A stretch of DNA of 64,000 nucleotides, from NCBI GenBank assembly GCA_041749075.1, contig JBGTBY010000017.1, positions 1 through 64,000 on the forward strand. Direction: 5' to 3'. Source of the stretch: CAMTWZ01 sp041749075 (GTDB lineage Bacteria > Bacteroidota > Rhodothermia > Balneolales > HLUCCA01). The position numbers and the translations under genes were made by a program. This document shows, in pieces, positions 1-8,223 of the stretch. The notes beneath the pieces were generated by a model that did no database searches, was not told the origin of the DNA, and worked only from the letters and a program-made list of their open reading frames with translations. The stretch's first letter is position 1; every line of letters begins with the position of its first letter.

Positions 1-1
1 C

Positions 2-238
2 GCGACGGCCGCGCCAGAGGCGCTGCTGTCGACCTATGGCGCGGCGTCGAAGGCGCGCGCGATGATGGCTGCCGGGGGCTGGTTTGTGGCGCGCGCGCCC
101 GGTGCGCTTGGCAAGCGTGAAATGACGCTTGCCGCGCCCACGGAAGCACGCCTGGCCGGGTACAGCCGTGTGGACGAGGAGCGTCTCGTACGCCGCCTCA
201 GGAACGGTGAGTTTGAGTCTCGGTCATCTGCAGGATAA
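2..238 (+). CDS. C-terminal end of MnmC-like (DUF752) tRNA methyltransferase, partial
   Basis: An open frame enters from the left edge (codons in phase with position 2) and stops at TAA 236-238. It carries the pattern TYGAASKARAMMAAGGW followed by GALGKREMTLA. This resembles the end of the DUF752/MnmC methyltransferase family, where 'YSAASTVRRAL...GxGGKREM' is typical and the domain methylates 5-aminomethyluridine derivatives at tRNA position 34. Only the last ~78 residues are present, so the catalytic part is outside the window. The stretch is much more GC-rich than anything else here. The last 41 bases overlap the end of the convergent alcohol dehydrogenase gene. Family assignment is by motif recall. 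Confidence 0.7.
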   Translation, partial: ATAAPEALLSTYGAASKARAMMAAGGWFVARAPGALGKREMTLAAPTEARLAGYSRVDEERLVRRLRNGEFESRSSAG

Positions 239-1406
239 GGACGACATCGTCCTTGGTCATCTCACCCAGCGCTTGCAACGACATCCCATTGCCATAAATA
301 CGCACACAGTAATCAGCCACCGCAACGAATTGCGACGGATGCACGCCCACCTCCGACGCCGATTGCCATAATTCATTCTCCTGCAGCCAAGCATCGAATG
401 ACGTGATGAATCCCATCCCACATTCGTCTTCGGATCCTGTGATGCCGAAAACCTCGCGTCCGAGGCGGGCGAAACGATCCTTCGCACGACCCTTTTCCCA
501 TAACCAGCGGAAGTATGCCGGATACAAGGTGGCTAACCCGCGTCCATGCGCCAGCGCCGGCTGGATGCCGCTCATGGCATGCTCGATGTTATGGAGAATG
601 AACGCCGCTGGAGCGCGGCCGACCATGGGGTAATCGTTCAGGGCGATGGACGAAGCCCAGAGAAGCTGGCCCCGCGCGGCCACGTTTTTCGGATTTTGGG
701 TGACCACGGGCAGGGTATGCAATACGGTCTTGATCACGCCTTCGGTCACATAATCGGCGATTGGAGAGTCATTCCCGCCCAGAATGTAGTTTTCGAAGAC
801 ATGAGATAAGATATCCGCCGCGCCGTCACGGGTGGTGAGAAGGGGTAGGTCGGTGGTGAAGGAGGGGTTCAACCAACTCGCCATCGGCTTGAAATGCGGC
901 GAACTGATGGGAGATTTGCCATGCACCGCCGGATTCGATATCACCGCAAACGGTGTCACTTCGGATGCGGTCGCCGCTGTCGTCGGGATGCAATAAATGG
1001 GGATGGAGGCGTTCAACTGTCCTCGCCTTGGACTCCCTACCACGAATTCCCACACATCCGTCTCCTTGCAGGCCACCAATCCGCCGATCGCTTTGGCCGC
1101 ATCCATCACCGATCCGCCTCCTAAAGCCAATATCCCATCTGCGCCGAATTCGGTGGCTTCTTTCGCCAATCGGTTGATGGTGGATGCATGCGGATTCGCC
1201 TCAATCCCGCTACAATGACGAAATCGGATTCCGGAATCAGTCAGCATACCGGTCACCTGTTTCAGATAGCCGAGCCGCTCAACCGATCCACCTCCCGTCA
1301 GAACCACGATGTTTTTGGATTGGGATGCGATCGTTTTGATGAACTTCGGACCTAGCGGTTCTCCGAAATACAGGCGGGTGGGGTGGTGGAGTTCAAATGG
1401 ATTCAC
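198..1406 (-). CDS. Iron-containing alcohol dehydrogenase (YqhD/BdhA-like)
   Basis: A 402-residue protein of normal length for group III metal-dependent alcohol dehydrogenases. The N-terminal half has the nucleotide-binding signature LALGGGSVMDAAKAIGG. The C-terminal half has the metal-ligand regions: Asp/His in DGAADILSHVFENY and His in HNIEHAMSGIQPALAHGRG. The opening NPFELHHPTRLYFGEP is typical of the YqhD/butanol dehydrogenase branch, which reduces aldehydes with NADPH in the cytoplasm. It is a single gene, convergent with the MnmC-like gene. Upstream lies a long imperfect inverted repeat (1412-1534). The actual substrate cannot be told from sequence. Confidence 0.93.
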   Translation of the reverse strand: MNPFELHHPTRLYFGEPLGPKFIKTIASQSKNIVVLTGGGSVERLGYLKQVTGMLTDSGIRFRHCSGIEANPHASTINRLAKEATEFGADGILALGGGSVMDAAKAIGGLVACKETDVWEFVVGSPRRGQLNASIPIYCIPTTAATASEVTPFAVISNPAVHGKSPISSPHFKPMASWLNPSFTTDLPLLTTRDGAADILSHVFENYILGGNDSPIADYVTEGVIKTVLHTLPVVTQNPKNVAARGQLLWASSIALNDYPMVGRAPAAFILHNIEHAMSGIQPALAHGRGLATLYPAYFRWLWEKGRAKDRFARLGREVFGITGSEDECGMGFITSFDAWLQENELWQSASEVGVHPSQFVAVADYCVRIYGNGMSLQALGEMTKDDVVLILQMTETQTHRS

Positions 1407-1411
1407 GATTG

Positions 1412-1534
1412 GTTTGTTGTTAGTGGTTTGTCGTTAGTTGTATTTAAGTTCGCATTTTCGAGTTTAAAAAGTGGCGAGTAGTTGCCATCTTGATGTCGAT
1501 CGTCTACAACTAACGACAAACCACTAACCACAAA
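1412..1534. repeat. ~30-bp imperfect inverted repeat between divergent genes
   Basis: The left arm at 1412-1442 ends TTAGTGGTTTGTCGTTAGTTG. The right arm at 1505-1534 is its reverse complement with about one mismatch over 30 bases, and about 62 bases separate the arms. It fills most of the 137-bp gap between the divergently transcribed alcohol dehydrogenase and cupin genes. Similar GTT/GTC-rich wording occurs at 46710-46740. It could form a long hairpin or be a dispersed repeat end; no function is evident. Confidence 0.8.
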
Positions 1535-1543
1535 CAACGTTCC

Positions 1544-2041
1544 GTGTCCGCCCTCCCAAATTATTCCGGGTCTTTGTTCGAACTGACGGACGAACTGATG
1601 TCCGAGGGCTTCGCCGCATCGCGCGCATCCGCCCGAAAACGCATCATTTTTCCCATCCATCGAACCCAACCGGCTCCCGTCCAGCGCATGCTGAATTTTC
1701 TTCAACCGGGAACATATGTTAAGCCACATATACATCGTGGGGATGGATCCAGTGAATCGGTCGTACTACTTACCGGCTCGCTTCAATACTTCATTTTCAG
1801 TGCGGATGGGAATGTGATTCACAGTTTTAAGACCGTAGCAGGAACACCTTCTGCTGTGTTGGACATGGAACCCGATGTGTGGCATAGTTTTATCGTTTTG
1901 GAGCCGGATACGGTGATCTTTGAATGCAAAAAGGGTCCGTATGAGGCCACATCCGACAAAGATTTCGCATCATGGGCACCGAATGAGGGTACCATCGAAG
2001 CAGATGAATGGGTGAAGCGCATGGAGGCGCGTGTCGCATGA
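1544..2041 (+). CDS. WbuC-family cupin protein
   Basis: A 165-residue protein starting at GTG 1544. The cupin core is visible: FLQPGTYVKPHIHRGDGSSES, with candidate metal ligands His-X-His and a later Glu, followed by VWHSFIVLEPDTVIFECKKGPY. This pattern matches the WbuC cupin family, first seen in O-antigen clusters and often of unknown activity. Its TGA overlaps the ATG of the following FAD oxidoreductase (ATGA at 2038-2041), so the two are probably translationally coupled. Possible roles are sugar epimerisation or isomerisation, or metal-dependent dioxygenation; the sequence does not decide between them. Confidence 0.8.
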   Translation: MSALPNYSGSLFELTDELMSEGFAASRASARKRIIFPIHRTQPAPVQRMLNFLQPGTYVKPHIHRGDGSSESVVLLTGSLQYFIFSADGNVIHSFKTVAGTPSAVLDMEPDVWHSFIVLEPDTVIFECKKGPYEATSDKDFASWAPNEGTIEADEWVKRMEARVA

Positions 2042-3141
2042 GGGGAACGGTGTCGTACTGGGAATCCTCCGCCTGGCGCGAGACATGGGATCTGATCATC
2101 GTCGGTGCCGGCATCACGGGCAGTTCGGCCGCCATCCAGTATCTCAAACAACATCCTGGTGCGAAAGTATTGCTTTTGGAGCGGGCCGTATTTCCGAGCG
2201 GGGCCAGTACCCGTAATGCCGGATTCACCTGTTTCGGAACGATCGGAGAATCGCTGGATGATTTGTCGCATGAAACCGAGGATGTCGTGTTCGACCGCAT
2301 CCGCCGGCGTTATGAAGGATTGAAACTGCTTCAGAGCACCATCCCTGCAGAGGAAATGGGTCATCAGATGACCGGTGGACATGAGTTATTCATCGATGCG
2401 GACCACTATGAGCGATGTGTCGAGGCCATTCCGAGATTCAATGCGCGGTTGAAGGACATTAGTGGTCGGGATGGCATGTATGCCGCCACGACGGTGAATG
2501 GTCATCGCGCCATTTCCATCGCGGAAGAGGGACATCTGCATGGTGGGATGTTGCTTCACGCCTTGCTTCGGCGTGCGAAAGAAGCTGGAGGCGACATCCG
2601 CTGGAACATGGCTGTGAAAACCGTGGAATCCGGCGTTGTGAAACTCGTGACAGGGGATGAACTTCGTGCGAAGCGCATCCTTCTGGCCACGAATGGATTC
2701 ACGGGTTCTGTTACGAATGACGCGGTTGTGAATCCTGCTCGCGGACAAGTCCTGATATTATCTGGCAAAGGCGTTGAAAACTGGCGCGGAACCTGGCATT
2801 TCGATCGTGGATTCATTTACTGGCGGGATGTGGGCGACCATTTGTTGTTGGGCGGAGCGAGGAACGTGGACTTCGAGGGGGAGCGGACAATGGAAGATGG
2901 CATTCATCCCGCTATACACACTCATCTGTTGGAATTCGCACGGGAAACATTGGGCATTGAGGATGTGGAGGTGCGTCAAGCCTGGTCCGGCATCATGGGA
3001 TTTCCGGATAAAAGCAAAACACCCATCATCGAAGAAATCAAGCCGGGAGTCTGGCTCGCCGCTGGCTTAGGTGGGATGGGCGTGGCGCTGGGGGTGGGAC
3101 TTGGCCGCGACGCAGTGAAAAGAATTTTAAATGTTGAATAA
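2038..3141 (+). CDS. FAD-dependent oxidoreductase (DAO family)
   Basis: The ATG at 2038, overlapping the cupin stop, gives 367 residues. The FAD-binding Rossmann signature is LIIVGAGITGSSAAIQYL near residues 18-35, and the typical second glycine-rich patch is at the end (WLAAGLGGMGVALGVGLGRDA). SGASTRNAGFTCFG and GQVLILS are typical of glycine/D-amino-acid oxidase (DAO) proteins. It probably oxidises a small amine or amino acid in the cytoplasm. Its last codons and stop lie inside an AT-rich dispersed element (AATTTTAAATGTTGAATAA), so the original C-terminus may have been altered. An upstream in-frame start at 2008 would overlap the cupin gene further and is less likely. Confidence 0.85.
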   Translation: MRGTVSYWESSAWRETWDLIIVGAGITGSSAAIQYLKQHPGAKVLLLERAVFPSGASTRNAGFTCFGTIGESLDDLSHETEDVVFDRIRRRYEGLKLLQSTIPAEEMGHQMTGGHELFIDADHYERCVEAIPRFNARLKDISGRDGMYAATTVNGHRAISIAEEGHLHGGMLLHALLRRAKEAGGDIRWNMAVKTVESGVVKLVTGDELRAKRILLATNGFTGSVTNDAVVNPARGQVLILSGKGVENWRGTWHFDRGFIYWRDVGDHLLLGGARNVDFEGERTMEDGIHPAIHTHLLEFARETLGIEDVEVRQAWSGIMGFPDKSKTPIIEEIKPGVWLAAGLGGMGVALGVGLGRDAVKRILNVE

Positions 3142-3222
3142 AGAGGATGAAAAGAAGAAATGACGAAAAGATGAAAGGGGCTGATTCAGAGCTTCATCAT
3201 TTAAAATTTTCAATTTAAAATT
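3123..3222. repeat. AT-rich dispersed element, copy 1
   Basis: The element has the left motif AATTTTAAATG (3123-3133), a core rich in GATGAAAR words (about 3145-3178), and the right motif CATTTAAAATTTTCAATTTA with AAATT following (about 3198-3222). The two ends are inverted copies of each other. It reaches into the end of the FAD oxidoreductase gene and supplies its stop codon, and it ends a few bases past the stop of the converging HTH gene. Confidence 0.85.
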
Positions 3223-3225
3223 GTT

Positions 3226-3429
3226 CTACTCCCGAAACTCCAACAACTCCCCCGGCTGACACTCAAGCGCCTTGCAGATCGCTTCCAAGGTGCTGAATCT
3301 CACCGCTTTCGCTTTTCCGGTTTTGAGGATGGACAAATTGGCCAAGGTGATGTCCACTTTTTCGGATAGTTCGCTCAGCGTCATCTTCCGCTTGGCCATC
3401 ATCACGTCTAAGTTCACAATGATAGGCAT
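3226..3429 (-). CDS. Small helix-turn-helix regulator (Cro/CI type, YozG-like)
   Basis: A 67-residue protein made almost entirely of an XRE-type HTH: AKRKMTLSELSEKVDITLAN is helix-turn-helix, then FSTLEAICKALECQPGELLE. It follows the DUF2975 gene with a 3-bp gap on the same strand. HTH/DUF2975 pairs are common in Bacteroidota and Bacillota, where the small regulator is thought to control its membrane partner. It is likely a DNA-binding repressor of its own operon. Confidence 0.9.
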   Translation of the reverse strand: MPIIVNLDVMMAKRKMTLSELSEKVDITLANLSILKTGKAKAVRFSTLEAICKALECQPGELLEFRE

Positions 3430-3432
3430 GGC

Positions 3433-3900
3433 TTAAACGGTTAACTCGTTTTCGGTTTGAAGCTCCACGCCACGGCGGAAAAGCTCAGATATGAGGAAAA
3501 CGAGTCCAGCAAGAAAGAGATATTCACTGGCAGGAGGGATGTTCGTAGAAAGAATGGGTCCGTCATACATGTGGGACCTAACCGCTATATGAATCAATGC
3601 CACAATTCCGGCAGAAGCGATTACCGCACTGAGGTATCGCAAGATGGTAGCCAATTTACCCGTGAATGGTGCTTCCAGATTCACGGAATTCATTCCCTCC
3701 AGTATAATCCAAACCATGGCCACTTTCAGCAATTGGAATCCCATCACGAGAAGGAAGAGAATCAAGTCCGTCTTGATGACTTCAGGATGCCAAAGGCTGT
3801 AAACCAATAAAAAAACAGTCGATCCAGCTTTGATCAGCATGCCGACAAAGGCAAACCATGTGAGGACTTTGAGAGTGATAAGGGTGGATTGGGTTTTCAT
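3433..3900 (-). CDS. DUF2975 family membrane protein
   Basis: A 155-residue protein with four probable membrane segments (about residues 10-32, 48-66, 86-108 and 125-142), which fits DUF2975 in length and layout. LFLAGLVFLISELFRRGVELQTENELTV at the end matches the family's conserved tail. It is the first gene of a two-gene operon with the small HTH regulator. Molecular function is unknown. Upstream are a perfect 21-bp hairpin (3924-3944) and part of an AT-rich element. Confidence 0.85.
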   Translation of the reverse strand: MKTQSTLITLKVLTWFAFVGMLIKAGSTVFLLVYSLWHPEVIKTDLILFLLVMGFQLLKVAMVWIILEGMNSVNLEAPFTGKLATILRYLSAVIASAGIVALIHIAVRSHMYDGPILSTNIPPASEYLFLAGLVFLISELFRRGVELQTENELTV

Positions 3901-4021
3901 TTATTGAAATGTTGAATGATTAGGGACGCATCACTGATGCGTCCGTGTTTTATCGAATATCAATAAAAATAAGTTGCAAAGCAATAAAATGAAGAACATT
4001 TAAAATTTATCATTTATAATT
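3901..4021. repeat. AT-rich dispersed element, copy 2 (degenerate)
   Basis: The right end at 3997-4021 reads CATTTAAAATTTATCATTTA followed by TAATT, matching the other copies with one change. The left end (GAAATGTTGAATGATTAG, about 3905-3922) is weak. It occupies the gap between the divergent DUF2975 and SRPBCC genes. Confidence 0.6.
3924..3944. repeat. Perfect 10-bp-arm palindrome GGACGCATCA-C-TGATGCGTCC
   Basis: GGACGCATCA (3924-3933), one base, then TGATGCGTCC (3935-3944), about 24 bases upstream of the DUF2975 start. It could be an operator for the small HTH protein or a hairpin repeat. No T-run follows on the forward strand beyond GTTTT, so a terminator is not convincing. Confidence 0.75.
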
Positions 4022-4074
4022 CGTGAAGCTCATTGCCTCGTTCTAGCCTCAAACCCACATTCAACATTCTTCCC

Positions 4075-4491
4075 ATGTCTCCCATCACCATTACAGCCCA
4101 CATCCACGCCGATCTGGCTCACACCTGGTCCTGCTGGACATCCCCCGAACATATCACAAAGTGGAATTATGCCGGGGATGATTGGCACTGCCCATCCGCC
4201 ACGAACGACATCCGCACCGGTGGAAAATTCTCATCACGGATGGAAGCGAAGGATGGGTCCTTCGGATTCGATTTCGATGGGGTGTATGATGATGTGATTC
4301 CGCATCAACGAATCCGCTATTCGATGGAAGACGGACGTCGTGTGGAGATCCTCTTTGAAGAAACCGCATCCGGAACGAAAATCACGGAATCCTTTGATCC
4401 CGAGTCGGAGAACTCAGTTGACATGCAACGAGAGGGCTGGCAGATGATTTTGAACAACTTTAAGAGGCACGCGGAAGAAAATTTTAAATGA
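4075..4491 (+). CDS. SRPBCC (AHSA1/START-like) domain protein
   Basis: 138 residues from ATG 4075. MSPITITAHIHADLAHTWSC and WTSPEHITKWNYAGDDWHCP are the start of an AHSA1-like SRPBCC fold, ending with EGWQMILNNFKRHAEEN. These small cytoplasmic proteins bind hydrophobic ligands or assist Hsp90-type chaperones, and many are uncharacterised. A TTG start at 4033 would add 14 residues unlike the family, so 4075 is preferred. The last codons (ENFK, stop) lie in an AT-rich element, as with the FAD oxidoreductase. It is followed by a VOC protein on the same strand. Confidence 0.85.
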   Translation: MSPITITAHIHADLAHTWSCWTSPEHITKWNYAGDDWHCPSATNDIRTGGKFSSRMEAKDGSFGFDFDGVYDDVIPHQRIRYSMEDGRRVEILFEETASGTKITESFDPESENSVDMQREGWQMILNNFKRHAEENFK

Positions 4492-4588
4492 TAAATTTTA
4501 AATGTTGAATGATGATGAAAAGATGAAATGACGAAGAGATGAAGTAACCTATACAGAGTCCCACATTTAAAATTTTCAATTTAAAATT
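4479..4588. repeat. AT-rich dispersed element, copy 3
   Basis: The left end has two direct AATTTTAAATG-type words (about 4480-4504). The core carries GATGAAAAGATGAAATGACG (from about 4512) and the right end is CATTTAAAATTTTCAATTTA plus AAATT (about 4564-4588). It spans the gap from the SRPBCC stop codon to seven bases before the VOC start. Confidence 0.85.
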
Positions 4589-4595
4589 CATTCCC

Positions 4596-5018
4596 ATGTC
4601 CGATCAACCACGCGTCACCGGAATCGGTGGCATCTTCTTCTTCTGCGACGATCCCGATGCCGTGAAAGAATGGTATGGCAAACATCTGGGCTTGGCGACC
4701 GACCAATGGGGTTCGTCGTTCGAATTCCGGAATGCGAATCGTCCCGATGAGATCAACTACCTGCAATGGAGCCCTTTCAAGAAAGGCAGCGAGTATTTCG
4801 CGCCTTCGAAGAAGGAGTTCATGGTCAATTACCGGGTGCACGACCTCGATGGACTCCTCGAACTCTTACGCGCGGATGGTGTCACCATTTTGGATGAGGT
4901 AGAGACGTTCGATTACGGAAAATTCGTGCATATCCTCGATCCTGAAGGAAATAAGATCGAGCTTTGGGAGCCCGTCGACCACGTGTTCACGAAAATGGGG
5001 ATGAAGACGACGAAATAA
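4596..5018 (+). CDS. VOC family protein (glyoxalase/bleomycin-resistance fold)
   Basis: 140 residues with the paired beta-alpha-beta-beta-beta layout of VOC proteins. RVTGIGGIFFFCDDPDAVKEWYGKHLGL opens the first half. The second half has FMVNYRVHDLDGLLELLRADGV and FVHILDPEGNKIELWEPVD, where the Glu of KIELWEP is a standard metal ligand. Members include glyoxalases, dioxygenases and antibiotic-binding proteins; the substrate is not readable. The gene sits between two AT-rich elements. Confidence 0.9.
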   Translation: MSDQPRVTGIGGIFFFCDDPDAVKEWYGKHLGLATDQWGSSFEFRNANRPDEINYLQWSPFKKGSEYFAPSKKEFMVNYRVHDLDGLLELLRADGVTILDEVETFDYGKFVHILDPEGNKIELWEPVDHVFTKMGMKTTK

Positions 5019-5136
5019 GAAAATTTTAAATGTTGAATTTTAAATGGTAAACCCCGAGGGATCACTTCGTGTGTGAGCCACTAACCCTGTTATCAGTCCA
5101 CTCACTTAACATTTAAAATTTATCATTTAAAATTAT
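5019..5136. repeat. AT-rich dispersed element, copy 4
   Basis: The left end AAAATTTTAAATGTTGAATT (from about 5019) and the right end CATTTAAAATTTATCATTTA plus AAATT (about 5109-5134) enclose a core of about 60 bases. It fills the entire gap between the stop codons of the convergent VOC and G8 genes; its edge supplies the TAA of the G8 gene. Confidence 0.85.
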
Positions 5137-8111
5137 TTCAGTAGGACGACCTTCCGATGACTCACGCCGTGCAAATGAGTCATCCGCACAAAATAGATCC
5201 CACTCGCGTGAGAGGCTGCGTTCCACGTCACGGAATATCGCCCGGCTGACACTGTCTCGTTCACAAGGGTCTGAACCAAGCGTCCGGTCACATCCATCAC
5301 CTGAATCGTGATTGGTCCGGCTTCACCAACCTCATATTCGATGGTGGTGCTTGGGTTGAAGGGGTTTGGATAGTTTTGATTGAGTTTGACCATCAAAGGC
5401 GATTCATCATTCCTCTCTACCGATACCGCACCCAGATTCCGGATTCGTAATTGCACCGGCTCATAGAGCAAATCGTCGTAAGAGGGGATGTCCTCATTCG
5501 GGTCATCCGTCCAGTAGCGCCAGCGTCCACCTTGGATTTTCACCCAGACCCTATTGTTGGCATGATCCTGCCAGTAGGTTTCGCCATCCGAATCGATCAC
5601 GGCTTGAAGGGATTCCACTTCATCATACACATAGAATCGATGGAAGGACTGGGTTCTGACTTCCGTCTCCAATCCACCGTCGAATTGAATGCCGATGACT
5701 TGGGTATCGTCTTCGGTCAGCATGTTTTCGACCGTCACTTGGAATTCGGTCGGATGGGTTTCTTCCTCGGGGAACGTGAGTTCGTAAATGGCTTCCGGAA
5801 CCGTCGAAAAGTCCCGCATGTGTTGAAGGATGAAGTGTTCTTCTGCCTCAGGTACGGTTAGGGAGGCCACTTCATTCAGGTCGGCGTCCAGGCGGCGGAC
5901 ATGCAAGCCCCATAAGTCGAAATAGGGTTGGTTTTGCGGTGGATCGAACCCGACACCGTGAAGTACGAAGCCTTCGAATCCATAAAACGGTCCGGGTACG
6001 CTTACTCCGCCAGTTACCTCGGCAGGAGCGATAGGTGTCACCTCTTTGCCATGTGTGAGGAAGGTCTCGTCATAGACGACATAATTTCCGGCTGGACCCC
6101 ACATCCCATGTGGATCCCATAGCGCGCTTGCTAGTGTGAAATAGTTGAACGGAGACCTCAGTTTCACGCCGGGATGCGCGTCGATGATCATATTTCCCAC
6201 ATTTCGGAACTGACCTTTTTCCACCGGGCGGATATAATAATCATCCGTGGAGAATACACCGCTGCGTCGCTCGGCTACCGCTGGAAAATGCATCACAATG
6301 TTGTGTGTGATGTCGAATGTGCTGTGATAGGTGGCGAACGCGACGGGATCAGGTGAACCGGTGGTGCCCGAAAAATCAGCGAATTCAGGCCGACCTGTTC
6401 CGTTCATCATGTGATTGAGGGATGTTCCAACGACCAGGCTTCGAGTGATGAGTCCGCCGTCACCCGCTCCTGCGAAGGATCGACCCGAATTGTCTGCTGC
6501 CACGTTTTCGATGTTGGTCGCGTATCGGCTACGATCCCAAATGCCGTTTCCTCCGTTCTTCCACGTGCTGAACCTCGATAAGGTGAATCGTTTCAGGGTT
6601 GTCAGCGGCCAATGCGGGTCTTGACCGTCGGTCGTGGAATTATACGCGTGAGGGAAAAGATCTCCTTCCTCGCTCACTTCCACAAAATCAAGCATGATGC
6701 CTTCCAATCCGTTCGAATGCGCGGTATTGCGGTCGAACGTGCCGAACAGAAGCCGACTCGGATTGATGTCCAGATTCCGCAGATCACCCCAAGCGTTTCG
6801 GGGATAGGGGAGCCAAAACCCATTGGTCCAACAGTCCGCTGCATGATTGTTTGTCACGATGTTATCCGGATTGCTGATCCAGAAGCAGGATGCGCCTCGT
6901 TCGCCGGTTTCATGCAATTTCAGGGCATCAGCGAACGCCTGATTTCGCACATGAAGCACCAGGTTGCGATCGAACAGGTTGCGACGCTCGGCCGCATCTT
7001 CTGTGAAAATGCCATGTCCGTGGATGTCGTAGACCACGTTATTGACGACCTCTATGCCGTTCGTGCCATGGATCACGATGCCACGGTTCGCCGATTCATT
7101 GATCACGGAATTGCGGATGTATTGGCCAGTGGCATCCGCCAAGGTCGTGGTTCCTTGGTAACTCAGAATATGCCAGTGAAACGGATAGCGGCGGATACGG
7201 GCACGCTGACCTCCGCGGCGGATCTCCACGCCATCGAGTCGGGCTTCAGCACCGCGCATGATCATGATGTGCATACCGAAGCCCTGATTCTGCCAAACGG
7301 CATCATTCGGAGCTTGGATCACGATATTTCGTGTCAGATGTCCTACGGGCGCGCGTTGATCCAAAATCGTGGGTGTGAAGGTGGAATCGGTGTCCGGCTG
7401 AGGCGGTTGCACCCGGTTTTCGGGCGATAAACTGATGCCGGTCGGCGTCGCATATTGCAAGACGCCCCATCGATGCGCATTCAACCCGTTTGCGATTCCA
7501 AGCGAGGGGCCACTGATGGAGCTGATGGCGGTTCGTTGTGCAATCGAAGCCCCGTTCCCCGCTTCGAAATAATCGGTCGGACCTACCACGATCTGATCCC
7601 CTACCTCCCAACCCGTTTCCTCCATCAACGTGATGGACGTGCTTCCGGATGTAGCGCTGGCATTGATCTTGGTCCAAGCCACAGAAGGAGGCGTTCCATG
7701 CAATTCCAATTCCCCATCCATCACCATGATCCCGCGGGTTCCCATCCCCATTACATTTTCATTCACATCGGTGGCGTTGAGTGTGATAATGGCCTGATGT
7801 GTGAAGGGATGCGATTCGGTGCCGATTTCCAGCCGACCATGAATCATGATCCAACCTGCAGCAAGCTCCAAATTCTGACGGGCGAAGACTAAGGTTCCAT
7901 TCACATGGATTCCTGTGAACGATGGGGTGGCCTCATCCAAGCGGATAATGCTACCCTGCGGGATGGTGACGGTCGCGCCAAGCACGGGTTTGGATCCGCC
8001 CCAGGTCGCGGCATCGGACCAGTTGAGAGTGTCCGCAAAAGCGGAAGAGAAAAGAAGTAGAAATAAGAGCATAGTGGCTGATTTTATTCCATAGTACTGA
8101 ACTTGTTCCAA
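5133..8111 (-). CDS. Secreted G8-domain / right-handed beta-helix protein with T9SS sorting domain
   Basis: 992 residues. A signal peptide (about 1-26, SATMLLFLLLFSSAFA) is followed by a G8 domain (TLNWSDAATWGGSKPVLGAT onward, with IPQGSIIRLD, VNGTLVF and IMIHGRLEIG). Next comes a right-handed parallel beta-helix (about 250-560) rich in NNV/NRNL steps such as NGIEVVNNVVYDIHGHGIF. The end has the T9SS type A sorting domain (NQNYPNPFNPSTTIEYEV ... GIYFVRM). G8 plus beta-helix is the architecture of CEMIP/TMEM2-type hyaluronan-depolymerising proteins and of many bacterial exoproteins. The enzyme activity, if any, is unknown. ATG 8072 is an alternative start, but 8111 gives a Lys before the hydrophobic core. 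It is a single gene, exported and probably attached to the cell surface. Confidence 0.85.
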   Translation of the reverse strand: MEQVQYYGIKSATMLLFLLLFSSAFADTLNWSDAATWGGSKPVLGATVTIPQGSIIRLDEATPSFTGIHVNGTLVFARQNLELAAGWIMIHGRLEIGTESHPFTHQAIITLNATDVNENVMGMGTRGIMVMDGELELHGTPPSVAWTKINASATSGSTSITLMEETGWEVGDQIVVGPTDYFEAGNGASIAQRTAISSISGPSLGIANGLNAHRWGVLQYATPTGISLSPENRVQPPQPDTDSTFTPTILDQRAPVGHLTRNIVIQAPNDAVWQNQGFGMHIMIMRGAEARLDGVEIRRGGQRARIRRYPFHWHILSYQGTTTLADATGQYIRNSVINESANRGIVIHGTNGIEVVNNVVYDIHGHGIFTEDAAERRNLFDRNLVLHVRNQAFADALKLHETGERGASCFWISNPDNIVTNNHAADCWTNGFWLPYPRNAWGDLRNLDINPSRLLFGTFDRNTAHSNGLEGIMLDFVEVSEEGDLFPHAYNSTTDGQDPHWPLTTLKRFTLSRFSTWKNGGNGIWDRSRYATNIENVAADNSGRSFAGAGDGGLITRSLVVGTSLNHMMNGTGRPEFADFSGTTGSPDPVAFATYHSTFDITHNIVMHFPAVAERRSGVFSTDDYYIRPVEKGQFRNVGNMIIDAHPGVKLRSPFNYFTLASALWDPHGMWGPAGNYVVYDETFLTHGKEVTPIAPAEVTGGVSVPGPFYGFEGFVLHGVGFDPPQNQPYFDLWGLHVRRLDADLNEVASLTVPEAEEHFILQHMRDFSTVPEAIYELTFPEEETHPTEFQVTVENMLTEDDTQVIGIQFDGGLETEVRTQSFHRFYVYDEVESLQAVIDSDGETYWQDHANNRVWVKIQGGRWRYWTDDPNEDIPSYDDLLYEPVQLRIRNLGAVSVERNDESPLMVKLNQNYPNPFNPSTTIEYEVGEAGPITIQVMDVTGRLVQTLVNETVSAGRYSVTWNAASHASGIYFVRMTHLHGVSHRKVVLLK

Positions 8112-8118
8112 CCGTTAT

Positions 8119-8223
8119 CAATTTTAAATTGAAAATTTTAAATGTGGGGTTCTGGTGTTGAACCGACATCAAGCCACTGTCTTATTTCAACATTCAACAT
8201 TTAAAATTCAACATTTAAAATTA
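8119..8223. repeat. AT-rich dispersed element, copy 5
   Basis: The left end AATTTTAAATTGAAAATTTT (from 8120) and the right end with two CATTTAAAATT words separated by CAA (about 8198-8222) bracket the gap between the G8 gene start and the amidohydrolase stop. The stop TAA of the amidohydrolase is the first triplet of the element read on the minus strand (TAATTTTAAATG). Confidence 0.85.

Noticed and set aside
3924..3944. Rho-independent terminator at the 21-bp palindrome
   Set aside because: It lies upstream of a divergent gene pair and no proper T-run follows the stem.
6612..7430. 272-codon open frame on the plus strand
   Set aside because: Antisense to the G8/beta-helix gene; low-quality sequence with no family features.
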